A DNA stretch of 64,000 bases from an uncultured Bacteroidia bacterium (GTDB taxonomy: Bacteria > Bacteroidota > Bacteroidia > Bacteroidales > UBA932): contig CACXMA010000015.1 of the NCBI GenBank assembly GCA_902768665.1, forward strand, positions 1 to 64,000, in the 5' to 3' direction. Positions 23,673-33,217 of the stretch are shown piece by piece (position 1 is the stretch's first letter; each line of letters opens with the position of its first letter). The notes beneath the pieces were generated by a model. The model did not search any database, was not told the DNA's origin, and worked only from the letters and a program-made list of their open reading frames with translations. The translations under genes were made by a program, and so were the position numbers.

Positions 23673-23701
23673 GAAAAAGGCAGCCCGAAACGGACTGCCT
23701 T
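23673..23701 (+). terminator. Terminator hairpin, copy 2 of a repeated element
   Basis: This is identical over 29 bases to 20284-20312. It sits between the convergent nucleoside kinase and manC genes, reaching the manC stop codon, and may work in both directions. Confidence 0.75.
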
Positions 23702-24755
23702 ATTTGCTGGCGGAATATTCCTTGATCAGCTGCTCGCTGGCGAGCGGACAGATCAGCAGGAGGCCGTCCTTTTCGGCCACGATATAATCCTTGAGGCCGT
23801 CGATGACCACCGTCTTCTCCCCTGCCGTGTGGACGAGGTTGCCTTCGGCGCCGAAGAGGCGGACATCCTGCCCGACCACGGCGTTGGCCCTCTCATCAGC
23901 CGGGAGATGTCCCTTGACGGAACCCCAGCTGCCGAGGTCGCTCCAGCCCAGGTCCGCGGCGATGACGCGGATCCTGTCGGATTTTTCCATGACGGCGTAG
24001 TCGATGGAGATCTTCTCGCACTGCGGGAAGAGCTCGGCGAGGGCGCCCGTCTCGTTCTCCGTATAGAGCGCCGGAGCGAGGCGGTCCATGATGCCCATGA
24101 TCTGCGGGGCATGGCGGCGGAGCTCGGCGTCGATGGTCCGGACGTTCCAGACGAAGATGCCGGCGTTCCAGAAGTACTTGCCGTCGGCGAGATAGGCCCT
24201 GGCGGTTTCCAGGTCAGGTTTTTCCTTGAATTCGGAGACTTCGACGACCTTTTCGGTCTCCGCGCTGAGGGCGTGGATGTAGCCGTAACCGGTCTCGGGG
24301 CGCGTCGGGGCGATGCCGACGGTGACGATGCTCCCGCCGGAGGCCGTCTCGTCGAGGGCCTTGCCGATCACCTCGGCAAACTTTTCCGTCCTGAGGACGA
24401 TGGCGTCGGCGGGCGTGACCACGATGTTCGCCTCGGGATAGCGGAGACGGATCTTCGTGCAGGCGTAGGCGATGCAGGGGGCCGTGTTCCGGGCCTCTGG
24501 CTCCGCCAGAATCTGCTCCGGCGGGACGGAAGGGAGCTGCTCGCGGACGATGTCGACATACCGGGCAGAGGTCACCACCCAGAAATGCGCCGGCTCCGCG
24601 ACGGGGAGAAAGCGCTCCACGGTCAGCTGGATCAGCGTCTTCCCGACACCGAGAATATCGATGAACTGCTTGGGATAGGCAGGGGTGCTCAGGGGCCACA
24701 GGCGGCTGCCGATGCCGCCGGCCATGATGACGATATGGTTCTGCTCTTTCTTCAT
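23700..24755 (-). CDS. manC: Mannose-1-phosphate guanylyltransferase
   Basis: This enzyme makes GDP-mannose from GTP and mannose-1-phosphate, the precursor of GDP-fucose and mannosylated glycans. The 351-residue nucleotidyltransferase carries AGGIGSRLWPLSTPAYPKQF at the start, EPEARNTAPCIAY, PADAIVL (catalytic Asp region), RPETGYGYIHA, FKEKPD and WNAGIFVWN. No C-terminal phosphomannose isomerase domain is attached. It stands alone, not in a capsule cluster. Confidence 0.94.
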   Translation of the reverse strand: MKKEQNHIVIMAGGIGSRLWPLSTPAYPKQFIDILGVGKTLIQLTVERFLPVAEPAHFWVVTSARYVDIVREQLPSVPPEQILAEPEARNTAPCIAYACTKIRLRYPEANIVVTPADAIVLRTEKFAEVIGKALDETASGGSIVTVGIAPTRPETGYGYIHALSAETEKVVEVSEFKEKPDLETARAYLADGKYFWNAGIFVWNVRTIDAELRRHAPQIMGIMDRLAPALYTENETGALAELFPQCEKISIDYAVMEKSDRIRVIAADLGWSDLGSWGSVKGHLPADERANAVVGQDVRLFGAEGNLVHTAGEKTVVIDGLKDYIVAEKDGLLLICPLASEQLIKEYSASK

Positions 24756-24795
24756 GGGGCTTGTATTTCGACAAATACAAACTTAAGCAAAATAA

Positions 24796-24826
24796 TTGAG
24801 ATTCTCACGAAAAAACCGTACCTTTG
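24796..24826 (+). promoter_or_regulatory. Promoter of ssrA
   Basis: TTG (24796-24798), a 20-bp spacer and TACCTTTG (24819-24826) lie 14 bp before the mature tmRNA 5' end. It is a near-ideal Bacteroidetes promoter. Confidence 0.75.
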
Positions 24827-24840
24827 CAGCCACTTACCCC

Positions 24841-25235
24841 GGGGATGTACTGGTTTTGACAGCGCTGATGTCGGACGGTAAGCATGCCGGGCGTCGGGAC
24901 CTTGCCCGTAAATCTCAGATCCCAAAAATCAGTTGCCAACAACAACTACGCACTCGCTGCTTAATCTGACTCAGTCGATTGGCTTAATCCGCGCCGCCTA
25001 GGTTGCGACGCCGACGAGTATCCCTCGGAAGTTCCGCCCGTTATCTTCCGGCCAAGGGGTATCATCACGAACGGGATGCTCCGGTGGACGCCTTTAAAGC
25101 CGGGTAAGCCCCAAAGGCTAAGGGTCCGATAGCCCGTCTTCCGGCAGTCTCTCCCCTACAATCAAAGGAAGAATAAGCATGTAGAAAGCCGCCTGGTGCG
25201 ACGTTTGGACGGCGGTTCGACTCCGCCCATCTCCA
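24841..25235 (+). ncRNA. ssrA: tmRNA
   Basis: tmRNA rescues stalled ribosomes and tags the unfinished protein. The 5' end GGGGATG pairs with CATCTCC at the 3' end to form the tRNA-like acceptor, and GGTTCGACTCC forms the T-loop. The tag frame (24935-24964) encodes ANNNYALAA followed by TAA, matching the YALAA ending of Bacteroidetes tags. CCA is not encoded. A strong terminator follows within 2 bp. Confidence 0.97.
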
Positions 25236-25236
25236 C

Positions 25237-25264
25237 AAAAGCTGACCGTCCGGTCAGCTTTTTT
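25237..25264 (+). terminator. Intrinsic terminator of ssrA
   Basis: AAAAGCTGACCG and CGGTCAGCTTTT form a long near-perfect stem with a T-run. Confidence 0.92.
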
Positions 25265-25330
25265 CGTTCCAAAACCGTGTTACAGCGAGCGGAAACGTTT
25301 CAAGGCTTTCCGTTCGGATCGGAAAGCGCC

Positions 25331-25413
25331 CTTAAGAAACAGACAAAAACGGATAAGAAACAGACAAAACACTTAAGAAAGAGAAAAAAATCGGTGTCAT
25401 TTTCTGTTTCTTA
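25331..25413 (+). promoter_or_regulatory. Spaced direct repeats upstream of the fimbrial operon
   Basis: AAGAAACAGACAAAA occurs at 25334-25348 and 25355-25369, 21 bp apart. A degenerate third copy starts 20 bp later (25375), and an inverted copy TTTTCTGTTTCTTA lies at 25400-25413. A -7-like box, GACCTTTG (one mismatch), lies at 25438-25445, before the first fimbrial ATG. Repeats one helical face apart are the usual arrangement of AraC-type activator half-sites. The same motif occurs upstream of the AraC-family gene at 34.9 kb. Confidence 0.6.
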
Positions 25414-25476
25414 GCTGCCCTGGGGCTCATTCACGCCGACCTTTGTTCCCGAGGACCGCCCCATGCCGGTCCGGGA

Positions 25477-26391
25477 ATGAAGATGAAAAAACGACTCCTG
25501 CACAGCCTCCTGCTGCCCCTTCTTCTGACCGCCTGCGAAGACGCCGCTCCCCTGCCCGAAACGGACGGGGCAGAGCGGACGCGCCTGCACATCCAGCTGC
25601 GCAACGAAGCGGCCCAGGAGGATATCCAGGTCTTTTCCTTCCATACGCAGAGCCCGGGCGTGATCGACAGCTACCGCCGCATGAGCAGCCGCTACGAGGG
25701 ATTCGAGACCGGAACCGGCGAACGCATCGTCGCCGTGGTCCTCAACGGACCGGACCTTTCCGCCGTTGCGGATTTCGAAGCGCTGTTCCACTGGCATTAC
25801 GCCCTCGGGAGCGGCGACGATCCGGCCACCCATCCCCTCTGCTTTGGCTTCGACCACCGGGTAATCGAGCGCAGCACCCATCTACTACCCGTCGAGGTCA
25901 CCATCCAGACCGGACGGATCACCGTTCTCCGTATCGCGAACCGGCTCGACGGGCGGCAGGACATCGAAAGCCTGCAGCTTTTCCTCGCCAATGCCGCCGG
26001 GGACGGCCTGCTCGGATCCGACTATCTTGAAACGGCCGTCCCCATCCATCCTGACGGGGTCGGTGTCACTCCGGAGAGTCCCGCTTGGGCCGCCGTCACC
26101 CTCGGTGCCCTGACCTATGGCGCCACGCTCGCGGGGCCCTACTATCTATACAGCTGTCCGACACCCCGGGACTGGGAGCCCTGGCTCGTCCTTGCCGCCC
26201 GGATCAGCGGCCGCATCTGGTACTACAACATTCCCCTCTCCCCCATCGAAAAAGGCGTCAGCCAGCAGGTTTCCGTCACCCTCCGGACCCTGGGGGCGGA
26301 CCGGCCGTGCGTGGACAACGAGCCTGAAAGCTACGACCTTCTCCATTCCCCGGTCGCCTGGACCCTCATCCATGCCAGCGAAAGCATCTGA
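25477..26391 (+). CDS. Fimbrial-locus lipoprotein (accessory subunit, putative)
   Basis: The 304-residue protein has a lipoprotein signal (LLTAC, Cys20). The mature part is beta-rich and lacks membrane helices. I do not recognise a specific Pfam family from sequence alone. Its place as the first gene ahead of a fimbrillin, a FimB/Mfa2-like anchor and a large tip-type protein suggests a minor pilin or assembly subunit. It starts with two nearby ATGs (25477, 25483). The gene is about as GC-rich as its neighbours, giving no sign of recent transfer. Confidence 0.65.
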   Translation: MKMKKRLLHSLLLPLLLTACEDAAPLPETDGAERTRLHIQLRNEAAQEDIQVFSFHTQSPGVIDSYRRMSSRYEGFETGTGERIVAVVLNGPDLSAVADFEALFHWHYALGSGDDPATHPLCFGFDHRVIERSTHLLPVEVTIQTGRITVLRIANRLDGRQDIESLQLFLANAAGDGLLGSDYLETAVPIHPDGVGVTPESPAWAAVTLGALTYGATLAGPYYLYSCPTPRDWEPWLVLAARISGRIWYYNIPLSPIEKGVSQQVSVTLRTLGADRPCVDNEPESYDLLHSPVAWTLIHASESI

Positions 26392-26427
26392 TTACCCATA
26401 TTCCTTTAATTATTAACTCTTATCACC

Positions 26428-27522
26428 ATGAGAACAAAACACATCCCCCTTCTCGCCCTCGCGGCGCTTCTGACGGTCTTCACGGCCTCCTGCAACAAAG
26501 AAAACGCTTCCCCGGCACCCGTGGCGCCGCAGAAACAGGACGAGCCCGTCACCATCCAGCTCAGCGTCGTTCCGGACGCCCCTATGACCCGTGCCACGAC
26601 GGAAGACACGGAAGAAGAAGCCCGCGTTTCCGCCGTTGAGTTCCTTGTCTTCAAGCAAGACGGCGATTCCGGCTCCTGGATTATCGACGGCTTCAAGCGC
26701 ATCACCGGCACGACGACAACGAGCATGACCCTCACCCAGGGAGCCCGCCGCATCTGCGCTGTCGTCAATCCGACGCGCACCTGCAAGAACATCTCGACCT
26801 ACAACGACCTCATCTATTTCCCGACGATGCTGAAGGACCAGACGATGGGCAACCTCACCATGTACGGCAGCACCAACCTGACCGTCACGGCAAACACCTC
26901 GACCATCAGCATCCCGGTCAACCGGATGCTCGCCCGCCTCAAAATCCATAAGATCACCAACGCCCTGAGCAATTCCGTCCTGGCCTCCGACAACTTTGCG
27001 ATCACCCGCATCTTCCTCAGCAACGTTCCGGCGGAAGCCTATCCCGAGGACAAGTCGGGCTTCTATACCGAATATGCCCTCACCGGCATCGGCGACGCCC
27101 TTTCCAAGTCCAGCGGAACGCTGGATGCGACAACGGAAAAGCCCCGTGTCAACGCCTTCATCTACAAGGCCTTCGACACGCCGGTCTATATCAACGCCGG
27201 CGCCTCCTACAGCACGGCTCACAGTTTCTACTCCTTCCCGAAATTCGACCAGGGCGACTACCTGAGCCTCATCGTCGAAGCCAAGATCAACAGCCGGTTC
27301 TACACCTATCCCATCCGGCTGGAGTTCCCGATCCAGCGAAACGTCTCCTACGAAATAACGGAGCTTGTCATCACGCGCCCCGGCAACCCCTCCGACGGAG
27401 ACGACACGCTCACGGAAGACGAAGCGCGTCCGATCGAGTTTGTGACGGTCGACAACATCAATGTAAGCGTCAAGGACTGGACCCTCTTCCTTCTCGGGAA
27501 CGACGGTACCGTCGAATTCTAG
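26428..27522 (+). CDS. Fimbrillin (FimA/Mfa1-type major subunit)
   Basis: The 364-residue lipoprotein precursor (FTASC, Cys22) carries the common fimbrillin PMTRAT motif shortly after the lipid anchor. Two beta domains follow: an N-terminal FimA-like domain with VSAVEFLVFKQDG and a C-terminal domain ending VDNINVSVKDWT. In Porphyromonas such prepilins are lipidated, cut after an Arg in the N-terminal domain, and polymerise by strand exchange. This is the best candidate for the shaft subunit because it is followed by anchor and tip-like genes. Confidence 0.83.
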   Translation: MRTKHIPLLALAALLTVFTASCNKENASPAPVAPQKQDEPVTIQLSVVPDAPMTRATTEDTEEEARVSAVEFLVFKQDGDSGSWIIDGFKRITGTTTTSMTLTQGARRICAVVNPTRTCKNISTYNDLIYFPTMLKDQTMGNLTMYGSTNLTVTANTSTISIPVNRMLARLKIHKITNALSNSVLASDNFAITRIFLSNVPAEAYPEDKSGFYTEYALTGIGDALSKSSGTLDATTEKPRVNAFIYKAFDTPVYINAGASYSTAHSFYSFPKFDQGDYLSLIVEAKINSRFYTYPIRLEFPIQRNVSYEITELVITRPGNPSDGDDTLTEDEARPIEFVTVDNINVSVKDWTLFLLGNDGTVEF

Positions 27523-27534
27523 CCGAACCGTCCC

Positions 27535-28377
27535 ATGCCGTCTGTCATGAACCGCAGAAGCGGCGGCCTCACCCTGCTGCCGCTTCTGATATGCCTCCTT
27601 CTTCTTCCCTGCTGCAGCGTGCTGGAAGACCGGACGGACTGTCCCTGCCGTCTGCGGGTGGAAGTGCGGAAGCGTTGCAGGCTGACACCGGAGCGGGAAA
27701 TCCGCCTCCGCCTTCGTTCAGAAGTCAGCAGCACGGTCAGTCTGGAGGAGACCCACACCCTGTCCGAACTCCAGGACATCCAGTTCGAAATGCGTGTTCC
27801 GAAAGGGACGGTCCGGGCGGACGGTTTTGTGGGACTGAGCCGCAGCCTGCGGAAGGACGGCTGTCTGATGATTCCCGAGGGGATGGACGCCGACAGCCTC
27901 TACTGGGTATCGGGCACGACCGAGGCCCGGGGAGAAACGGCGGTCCTGCCCCTGAGGATCCGGAAAGAATTCGCGGGCATCACCCTTCGTTTCCTTTCCG
28001 CGGAAGAGGGCCCCTACCCCTTCTGCACAACCATCCGCAGCACGACCGCCGGCCTCCGGCTGAGCGACGGGACGCCCGTTGCTGGCCGCTTCCGCTGTAC
28101 GCCGACGGAAATGGCCCCGGGCTGCTTCCAGGCCGCTCTCCCGCGCCAGATCGACGCCGATGACCTCATTCTCGAGATCCGGCGAAAGGACGATGCTCCG
28201 GACGATCCTCCCAGGTCTGAAATCCCCATCGGCCGCCTCATCCGCAGCAGCGGTGCCTTCTCCTGGGAGGACGAGGACCTCAAGGATCTCCTCTTCGAAT
28301 TCGATTATGCCAACGCCCAGCTGACCCTGGAGGTACTGGACTGGGAAAAAGGCCAATCCATAACCTGTATTATCTAA
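27535..28377 (+). CDS. FimB/Mfa2-like fimbrial anchor lipoprotein
   Basis: The 280-residue protein has a signal with a Cys pair (LLLPCC) and immediately after it SVLEDRTDCPCRLRVEV, the C-x(7-10)-D-C-P signature of FimB/Mfa2 anchor proteins, which stay in the outer membrane and limit fimbria length. The spacing to the fimbrillin stop is 12 bp. An alternative start is MNRRSGG at 27547. Assignment rests on the signature and the gene order. Confidence 0.72.
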   Translation: MPSVMNRRSGGLTLLPLLICLLLLPCCSVLEDRTDCPCRLRVEVRKRCRLTPEREIRLRLRSEVSSTVSLEETHTLSELQDIQFEMRVPKGTVRADGFVGLSRSLRKDGCLMIPEGMDADSLYWVSGTTEARGETAVLPLRIRKEFAGITLRFLSAEEGPYPFCTTIRSTTAGLRLSDGTPVAGRFRCTPTEMAPGCFQAALPRQIDADDLILEIRRKDDAPDDPPRSEIPIGRLIRSSGAFSWEDEDLKDLLFEFDYANAQLTLEVLDWEKGQSITCII

Positions 28378-28381
28378 CCCG

Positions 28382-31246
28382 ATGAAAGCCATTGTCTTAT
28401 CCTTGCTCCCCCTGCTTCTTCTGGCCTGCCGGAAAGAAAGCGAGCCCCTTCCTCCGGTCACAGAGGGCCGCCTTGTCAGCGTCACGCTGACGGCCGCGCC
28501 GACACAGACCCGGAGCGATCTTGTCGACGAGGACGCCGCCGACAGCGGCCGGGACATCCGCGTCGCCGTCTACACCGACGGCAGGCGTGTCACCGACGGA
28601 AGCGCTCCGCTCGGCCTGCGTCTGATGGCCGGGCGAAGATACAACTTTTATGCATGGACGGGAAGCAGCCTCCCGCTCGGCGAGGTCCCTACAAACGAGA
28701 GCGATCTGGAGGGATGGGAAGCCGTCTATCCCGGCTGGGAGACGGCGGGAGACGGGCAGAGCGCCCTGGAGGACCTGCTGGGCACCTACGGGATGCCCAT
28801 GGCGGGCAGCTGCCTGGACTGCACCCCCGAGGCACTTGCGCTCGACCAGACCATCACCGTCCCGCTCCAGCGCCTTTTTGCCCGCATCCGGCTGCAGGTC
28901 ACTTACGACGAGACCATGACCCGGCTGCTGCCCGAGCGCACCGTCGGGACGGTCCGAGTCCACAACTGGGCCTGGGCCTGCCAGCCTTTCGGCACCGGCT
29001 TTGACCGCGAGAAAGTCCGCCGCGGCAGCCTTGACGTTGCCAGCGCCCCAGATGCGGACGGCTGCTATACGCTCTACCTGCCGGAAAACCTCCAGGGCGA
29101 ACTCTCGGAAGGCGATCCCGACCGGTGCTCCTTCCTCAGCGTGGAGCTCTCGCTCGGGGACGGGTACGGGCTCGGCGGCGGGGTCGGCGACGTCTGTTAC
29201 CGCTTCTATCCCGGCGCGGACGCGGGTGACGGATACAACATCCGCCGCAACCGCCAGTACAATGTCACCCTCACGCTCAGCTACAACGGCCGTTTCATCG
29301 AGGGAACCTGGACCGTCAGCGGCGACGATGCCGAGAAGCGCCAGCTCGCCTTTGACGCGGAAAACAGCCAGGCCGTCGCACCGGCCGGCGGGAAGGCTTA
29401 CCTCCGGCTGAGCTATCGCAGCGGCGACTCGCAGGACGCCATCCAGACCTACTATAACCGCTTCAACGGGGTGGCCGTTGGATCCGACGAGGAGACGCAG
29501 GCGTGGGTCGCAGACGGGCTGATTCCGCAGAGCAGCGCGCTGGAAGTCGTCGGAAGCGTGCGCTGCCGCCACTGCGGCAACCGTTTCTGGGGCTATCCGG
29601 AAGAAGCGGCGGACCGGGTGAACTGGGCGAAGGAGCGGATGGAGGACACCCCTTCCAGCATCCTCTGCCCCGTCTGCCGCACGGTCCTGTTCAACCGGAA
29701 CTCGCCCGGAGAGCGCCGTTTCCGCAGCGGCTCGCCGACAGAAGCCGATCCCTATCAGCTGTTCCTCCCCGAGCCGCACATCGCCGTCACCATTCCCACC
29801 GACGCCGCTGTCGGAAGCGTCCTGCAGATCTACGCCGTTACGCGGGACGGAAGAAAGGCCGCGCAGCGCCCCGTCGCCATCGGAGACACCTCCGCACCCT
29901 ATTATGACCAGCCGCTCGAGGGAGAGCAGTATCTCGCGGAAAAGATCCGTTTCACGCCCCTCAGCCTGCCTGCCGATGTCACGCAGCTCAGCTACCGGGT
30001 CGTCAGCGGATCCGAATGCATCCAGGTGTCCCGGACCGCCGACAACGGCGCCGACATCAGCTGCCTGCAGACCGGAACGGCGGATATCCTTGTCGAGGAC
30101 CAGAACGGCACCGTCCGCCAGCGGATCCGACGGAGCATCCTGCAGCCCGGCCTCCGCTTCCTGAGCGAGGAATATGCCCTGGCCATTGACGGAGAGGACC
30201 TGGCGCCGGAGTGGACCTACACCCGGCAGGACGGCTCGGCCTATTCCGACTACGACCCTTCGCTGTACGAAAGCCTGCTGGGAGACCCTGTCCTCAGCGT
30301 CGACGGCACCTGGACGGCCGTTTCCGGCGACAGCGTCCATATCCGACGAACGCAGGACGAGAGCCTCGGCGACATCCCGTATCTCAGCGCCTCCGTCGGT
30401 ACGCTCACGGCGACCTGCCCCAGCATCCCTTCCATCACCGCCGAGGCCAACCTCAAGGCGGTCAATCCCTTCTCGGGCTGGCCGGGCACGCCGCTTTCCT
30501 ACAGCGTCGCATACGGATGGACGGAAAGCCTCAAGAAAGTATCCTCCATCCCCATCCGATACGACGCCTCGATGAGCCTTCGGAACCTCATCGGAACCGG
30601 CTTCCCGCTCTTCGCCGAGCCGCTGCGCGGCAATCCCCCGTTCACCTACAGCGAGGCCGAGGCGCGGGCCCATGCCGCCGTCTTCCCGACCGTCGCGAAA
30701 CGCCCCGGTGTCACGCGCTACTACGGGCAGGTCGTCAACCGCCACAGCGGTACCGCCCTGAAACGCCTCTTTGCGACGATATCCGTCAACGTGGAGGCCT
30801 ACTGCACGGAAAACCATAGCCAGACGGGCACCGGCAGGACCCATACCTGGACCATCACCGCCGTCTGCCGAAACACCGTCGGGGCCGTTCCTACGCGGAA
30901 CGAACTGTCCCGGGTACTGGCCGAGAACCGCACCGCCTCCATTTACCCGACATCGGGTCGCTGGGGCCACGGCATCACCGGCTGCTACTGGCAGATGGCC
31001 TACTACAGCTTCGGCGTCCAGGACGCTTCCTACCAGATCAGCCTCGTGCTGGAGAACAATACCGACCCCGGCACCGGAGACGCCACCTTCGCCGATTTCG
31101 CGGGACAGAATCCCGTCCAGTTCACCACGCCCTACGCACAGGATGACGGCTATACCTATTTACAAATAGAAGGAGAGCCGCTGGGCTCTCCTTCCGATGA
31201 GGGTGTATGGAAAATCCTTTTCAATCCGTCCTGGCAGAGTGATTAG
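28382..31246 (+). CDS. Large fimbrial tip/adhesin-type lipoprotein with CxxC pairs
   Basis: The 954-residue lipoprotein (LLLLAC, Cys16) starts 4 bp after the anchor gene. The N-terminal part (about 25-320) looks like a fimbrillin domain ([32 protein letters not shown]). The middle and C-terminal parts contain further beta domains of the kind grouped under DUF4906 in Bacteroides minor fimbrial proteins. Two cysteine pairs, CRHC (395-398) and CPVC (429-432), form a zinc-ribbon-like pattern unusual for a surface protein. By size and position it is probably the tip adhesin. It overlaps the convergent dnaK stop by 4 bp. Confidence 0.7.
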   Translation: MKAIVLSLLPLLLLACRKESEPLPPVTEGRLVSVTLTAAPTQTRSDLVDEDAADSGRDIRVAVYTDGRRVTDGSAPLGLRLMAGRRYNFYAWTGSSLPLGEVPTNESDLEGWEAVYPGWETAGDGQSALEDLLGTYGMPMAGSCLDCTPEALALDQTITVPLQRLFARIRLQVTYDETMTRLLPERTVGTVRVHNWAWACQPFGTGFDREKVRRGSLDVASAPDADGCYTLYLPENLQGELSEGDPDRCSFLSVELSLGDGYGLGGGVGDVCYRFYPGADAGDGYNIRRNRQYNVTLTLSYNGRFIEGTWTVSGDDAEKRQLAFDAENSQAVAPAGGKAYLRLSYRSGDSQDAIQTYYNRFNGVAVGSDEETQAWVADGLIPQSSALEVVGSVRCRHCGNRFWGYPEEAADRVNWAKERMEDTPSSILCPVCRTVLFNRNSPGERRFRSGSPTEADPYQLFLPEPHIAVTIPTDAAVGSVLQIYAVTRDGRKAAQRPVAIGDTSAPYYDQPLEGEQYLAEKIRFTPLSLPADVTQLSYRVVSGSECIQVSRTADNGADISCLQTGTADILVEDQNGTVRQRIRRSILQPGLRFLSEEYALAIDGEDLAPEWTYTRQDGSAYSDYDPSLYESLLGDPVLSVDGTWTAVSGDSVHIRRTQDESLGDIPYLSASVGTLTATCPSIPSITAEANLKAVNPFSGWPGTPLSYSVAYGWTESLKKVSSIPIRYDASMSLRNLIGTGFPLFAEPLRGNPPFTYSEAEARAHAAVFPTVAKRPGVTRYYGQVVNRHSGTALKRLFATISVNVEAYCTENHSQTGTGRTHTWTITAVCRNTVGAVPTRNELSRVLAENRTASIYPTSGRWGHGITGCYWQMAYYSFGVQDASYQISLVLENNTDPGTGDATFADFAGQNPVQFTTPYAQDDGYTYLQIEGEPLGSPSDEGVWKILFNPSWQSD
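31169..31194 (+). terminator. Hairpin inside the 3' end of the tip-protein gene
   Basis: GAAGGAGAGCC and GGCTCTCCTTC form a perfect 11-bp stem with a 4-base loop, about 50 bp before the stop. Because dnaK converges with a 4-bp overlap, any terminator for the fimbrial operon must lie inside coding sequence, and this is the only strong candidate. No T-run follows. Confidence 0.45.
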
Positions 31247-33084
31247 GAGGCCTGAGGGCCGCCGTCACCCGGCTGAGGGCCTCCGGCCTGCTGTCCGGCC
31301 TGGTACATCTTCGAGAACGCGGCGTTCAGCGCTTCGCTGTAGCGGTCGATATCGGGGATGTTCTGGGCCTTGACGGCTTCCTTGAGGAGATTGACGTTGC
31401 TCTCGACCTCGGCCTTGACGTCGGCAGGGACCTTCTCTCCGTTCTCGCGGAGGAATTTCTCGGCCTGGAAGCAGAGGGCGTCGGCGTTGTTGATCTTGTC
31501 GACGCGCTCCTTCTCGGCCTGGTCGGCGGCTTCGTTGGCCTTGGCCTCGTCACGCATGCGCTTGATCTCATCCTCGGACAGACCGGAAGATGCCTCGATG
31601 CGGATGTGCTGCTCCTTGCCGGTAGCCTTGTCCATCGCGGAGACGTTCAGGATACCGTTGGCGTCGATGTCGAAGGTCACTTCGATCTGCGGGATGCCAC
31701 GCGGGGCCGGCGCGATGCCGTCGAGGTGGAAGACGCCGATCTGCTTGTTGTCCTTGGCCATCGGACGCTCGCCCTGCAGGACGCGGATCTCGACGGAAGG
31801 CTGGTTGTCGGCGGCCGTGGAGAAGACCTGGGACTTCTTGGCCGGGATGGTGGTGTTGGCGTCGATCAGGTGCGTCATCACACCGCCGAGGGTCTCGATA
31901 CCGAGGGAAAGCGGGGTAACGTCAAGCAGGAGGACATCCTTGACGTCACCGGCGAGGACACCGCCCTGGATGGAGGCGCCGATTGCAACGACCTCGTCCG
32001 GGTTCACGCTCTTGTTCGGTTCCTTGCCGAAGAAGTTCTTGACGAGCTCCTGGACGTAAGGGATACGGGTCGAACCGCCGACGAGGAGGACCTCGTCAAT
32101 GTCGCTCGGCTGCAGGTGGGCATCGGAGAGGGCCTTGCGGCACGGCTCGATGCTGCGCTGGAAGAGGGCGTCGGAAAGCTGCTCGAACTTGGCGCGGGTC
32201 AGCGTCTTGACGAGGTGCTTCGGGATGCCGTCGACCGGCATGATGTACGGGAGATTGATCTCCGTGGAAGTCTGGCTGGAGAGCTCGATCTTGGCCTTTT
32301 CGGCGGCCTCTTTGAGGCGCTGGAGGGCCATCGGGTCCTTCTTGAGGTCGATACCGCCGTTCTCGGAGGCGAACTCGCCGGCGAGCCAGTCGATGATGAC
32401 CTGGTCGAAATCGTCGCCGCCGAGGTGGGTGTCGCCGTTGGTGGAGAGCACCTCGAAGACGCCGTCACCGAGCTGGAGGATACTGATATCGAAGGTACCG
32501 CCGCCGAGGTCATAGACCGCGACCTTCATGTCCCGTTCCTTCTTGTCGAGACCATAGGCAAGGGCTGCCGCCGTCGGCTCGTTGATGATACGCTTGACGT
32601 CGAGACCGGCGATCTTGCCGGCTTCCTTGGTCGCCTGGCGCTGGGAGTCGGAGAAGTAGGCAGGGACGGTGATGACCGCCTCGGTCACTTCTTGGCGGAG
32701 GTATTCCTCAGCCGTCTTTTTCATTTTCTGGAGGATCATCGCGGAGATTTCCTGCGGCGTATAGAGCTTGCCGCCGATTTCCACACGCGGAGTGTTGTTG
32801 TCGCCGCGGACGACCTTGTAAGGCATCCGGGAGACTTCCGTTCCCACCTGGTCATAGGTCTCGCCCATGAAACGCTTGATGGAGAAAACGGTGTTGTTGG
32901 GGTTGGTGATAGCCTGGCGCTTGGCCGGGTTACCGATTTTGCGCTCACCGCCGTCGGTGAACGCCACGACGGAAGGCGTCGTGCGCTGGCCTTCATTGTT
33001 GATGATGACGGTCGGCTGGTTGCCTTCCATGACGGCGACGCAGGAGTTCGTCGTACCGAGGTCAATTCCGATAATTTTTCCCAT
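31243..33084 (-). CDS. dnaK: Chaperone DnaK (Hsp70)
   Basis: DnaK is the central ATP-dependent chaperone, working with DnaJ and GrpE, neither of which is here. The 613-residue protein starts [18 protein letters not shown] at 33084; the open frame extends upstream without support. It has [15 protein letters not shown], the linker [18 protein letters not shown] and a short Gly/Pro-rich tail ([13 protein letters not shown]). This is somewhat shorter than the usual 635-640. No CIRCE operator is visible upstream. Confidence 0.98.
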   Translation of the reverse strand: MGKIIGIDLGTTNSCVAVMEGNQPTVIINNEGQRTTPSVVAFTDGGERKIGNPAKRQAITNPNNTVFSIKRFMGETYDQVGTEVSRMPYKVVRGDNNTPRVEIGGKLYTPQEISAMILQKMKKTAEEYLRQEVTEAVITVPAYFSDSQRQATKEAGKIAGLDVKRIINEPTAAALAYGLDKKERDMKVAVYDLGGGTFDISILQLGDGVFEVLSTNGDTHLGGDDFDQVIIDWLAGEFASENGGIDLKKDPMALQRLKEAAEKAKIELSSQTSTEINLPYIMPVDGIPKHLVKTLTRAKFEQLSDALFQRSIEPCRKALSDAHLQPSDIDEVLLVGGSTRIPYVQELVKNFFGKEPNKSVNPDEVVAIGASIQGGVLAGDVKDVLLLDVTPLSLGIETLGGVMTHLIDANTTIPAKKSQVFSTAADNQPSVEIRVLQGERPMAKDNKQIGVFHLDGIAPAPRGIPQIEVTFDIDANGILNVSAMDKATGKEQHIRIEASSGLSEDEIKRMRDEAKANEAADQAEKERVDKINNADALCFQAEKFLRENGEKVPADVKAEVESNVNLLKEAVKAQNIPDIDRYSEALNAAFSKMYQAGQQAGGPQPGDGGPQAS

Positions 33085-33189
33085 AATATTGTCGTATTTT
33101 AATTGTTCTTGTCTGCCGCTCCCCGCTCCGGGAAGCGCTTCGGAATGAACGAACTTCGTGCCACCGGCTGTTTTCTGCCAAATTGTCAC

Positions 33190-33197
33190 TATCTTTG
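33190..33197 (+). promoter_or_regulatory. -7 box of the RluA-family gene
   Basis: TATCTTTG, 20 bp before the ATG at 33218, inside the 133-bp dnaK/rluA divergent region. Confidence 0.55.
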
Positions 33198-33217
33198 TCA
33201 AAAATACTTGACAGGAC

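Noticed and set aside
25196-25414. 72-codon plus-strand frame over the ssrA 3' end
   Set aside because: It lies over the tmRNA acceptor, the terminator and the A-rich repeats, and has low-complexity Lys-rich content.
33148-33165. Sigma-54-like TGGCACG element upstream of dnaK
   Set aside because: The -24 part matches but the -12 part is TCGTT, not TTGC, so it is probably chance.
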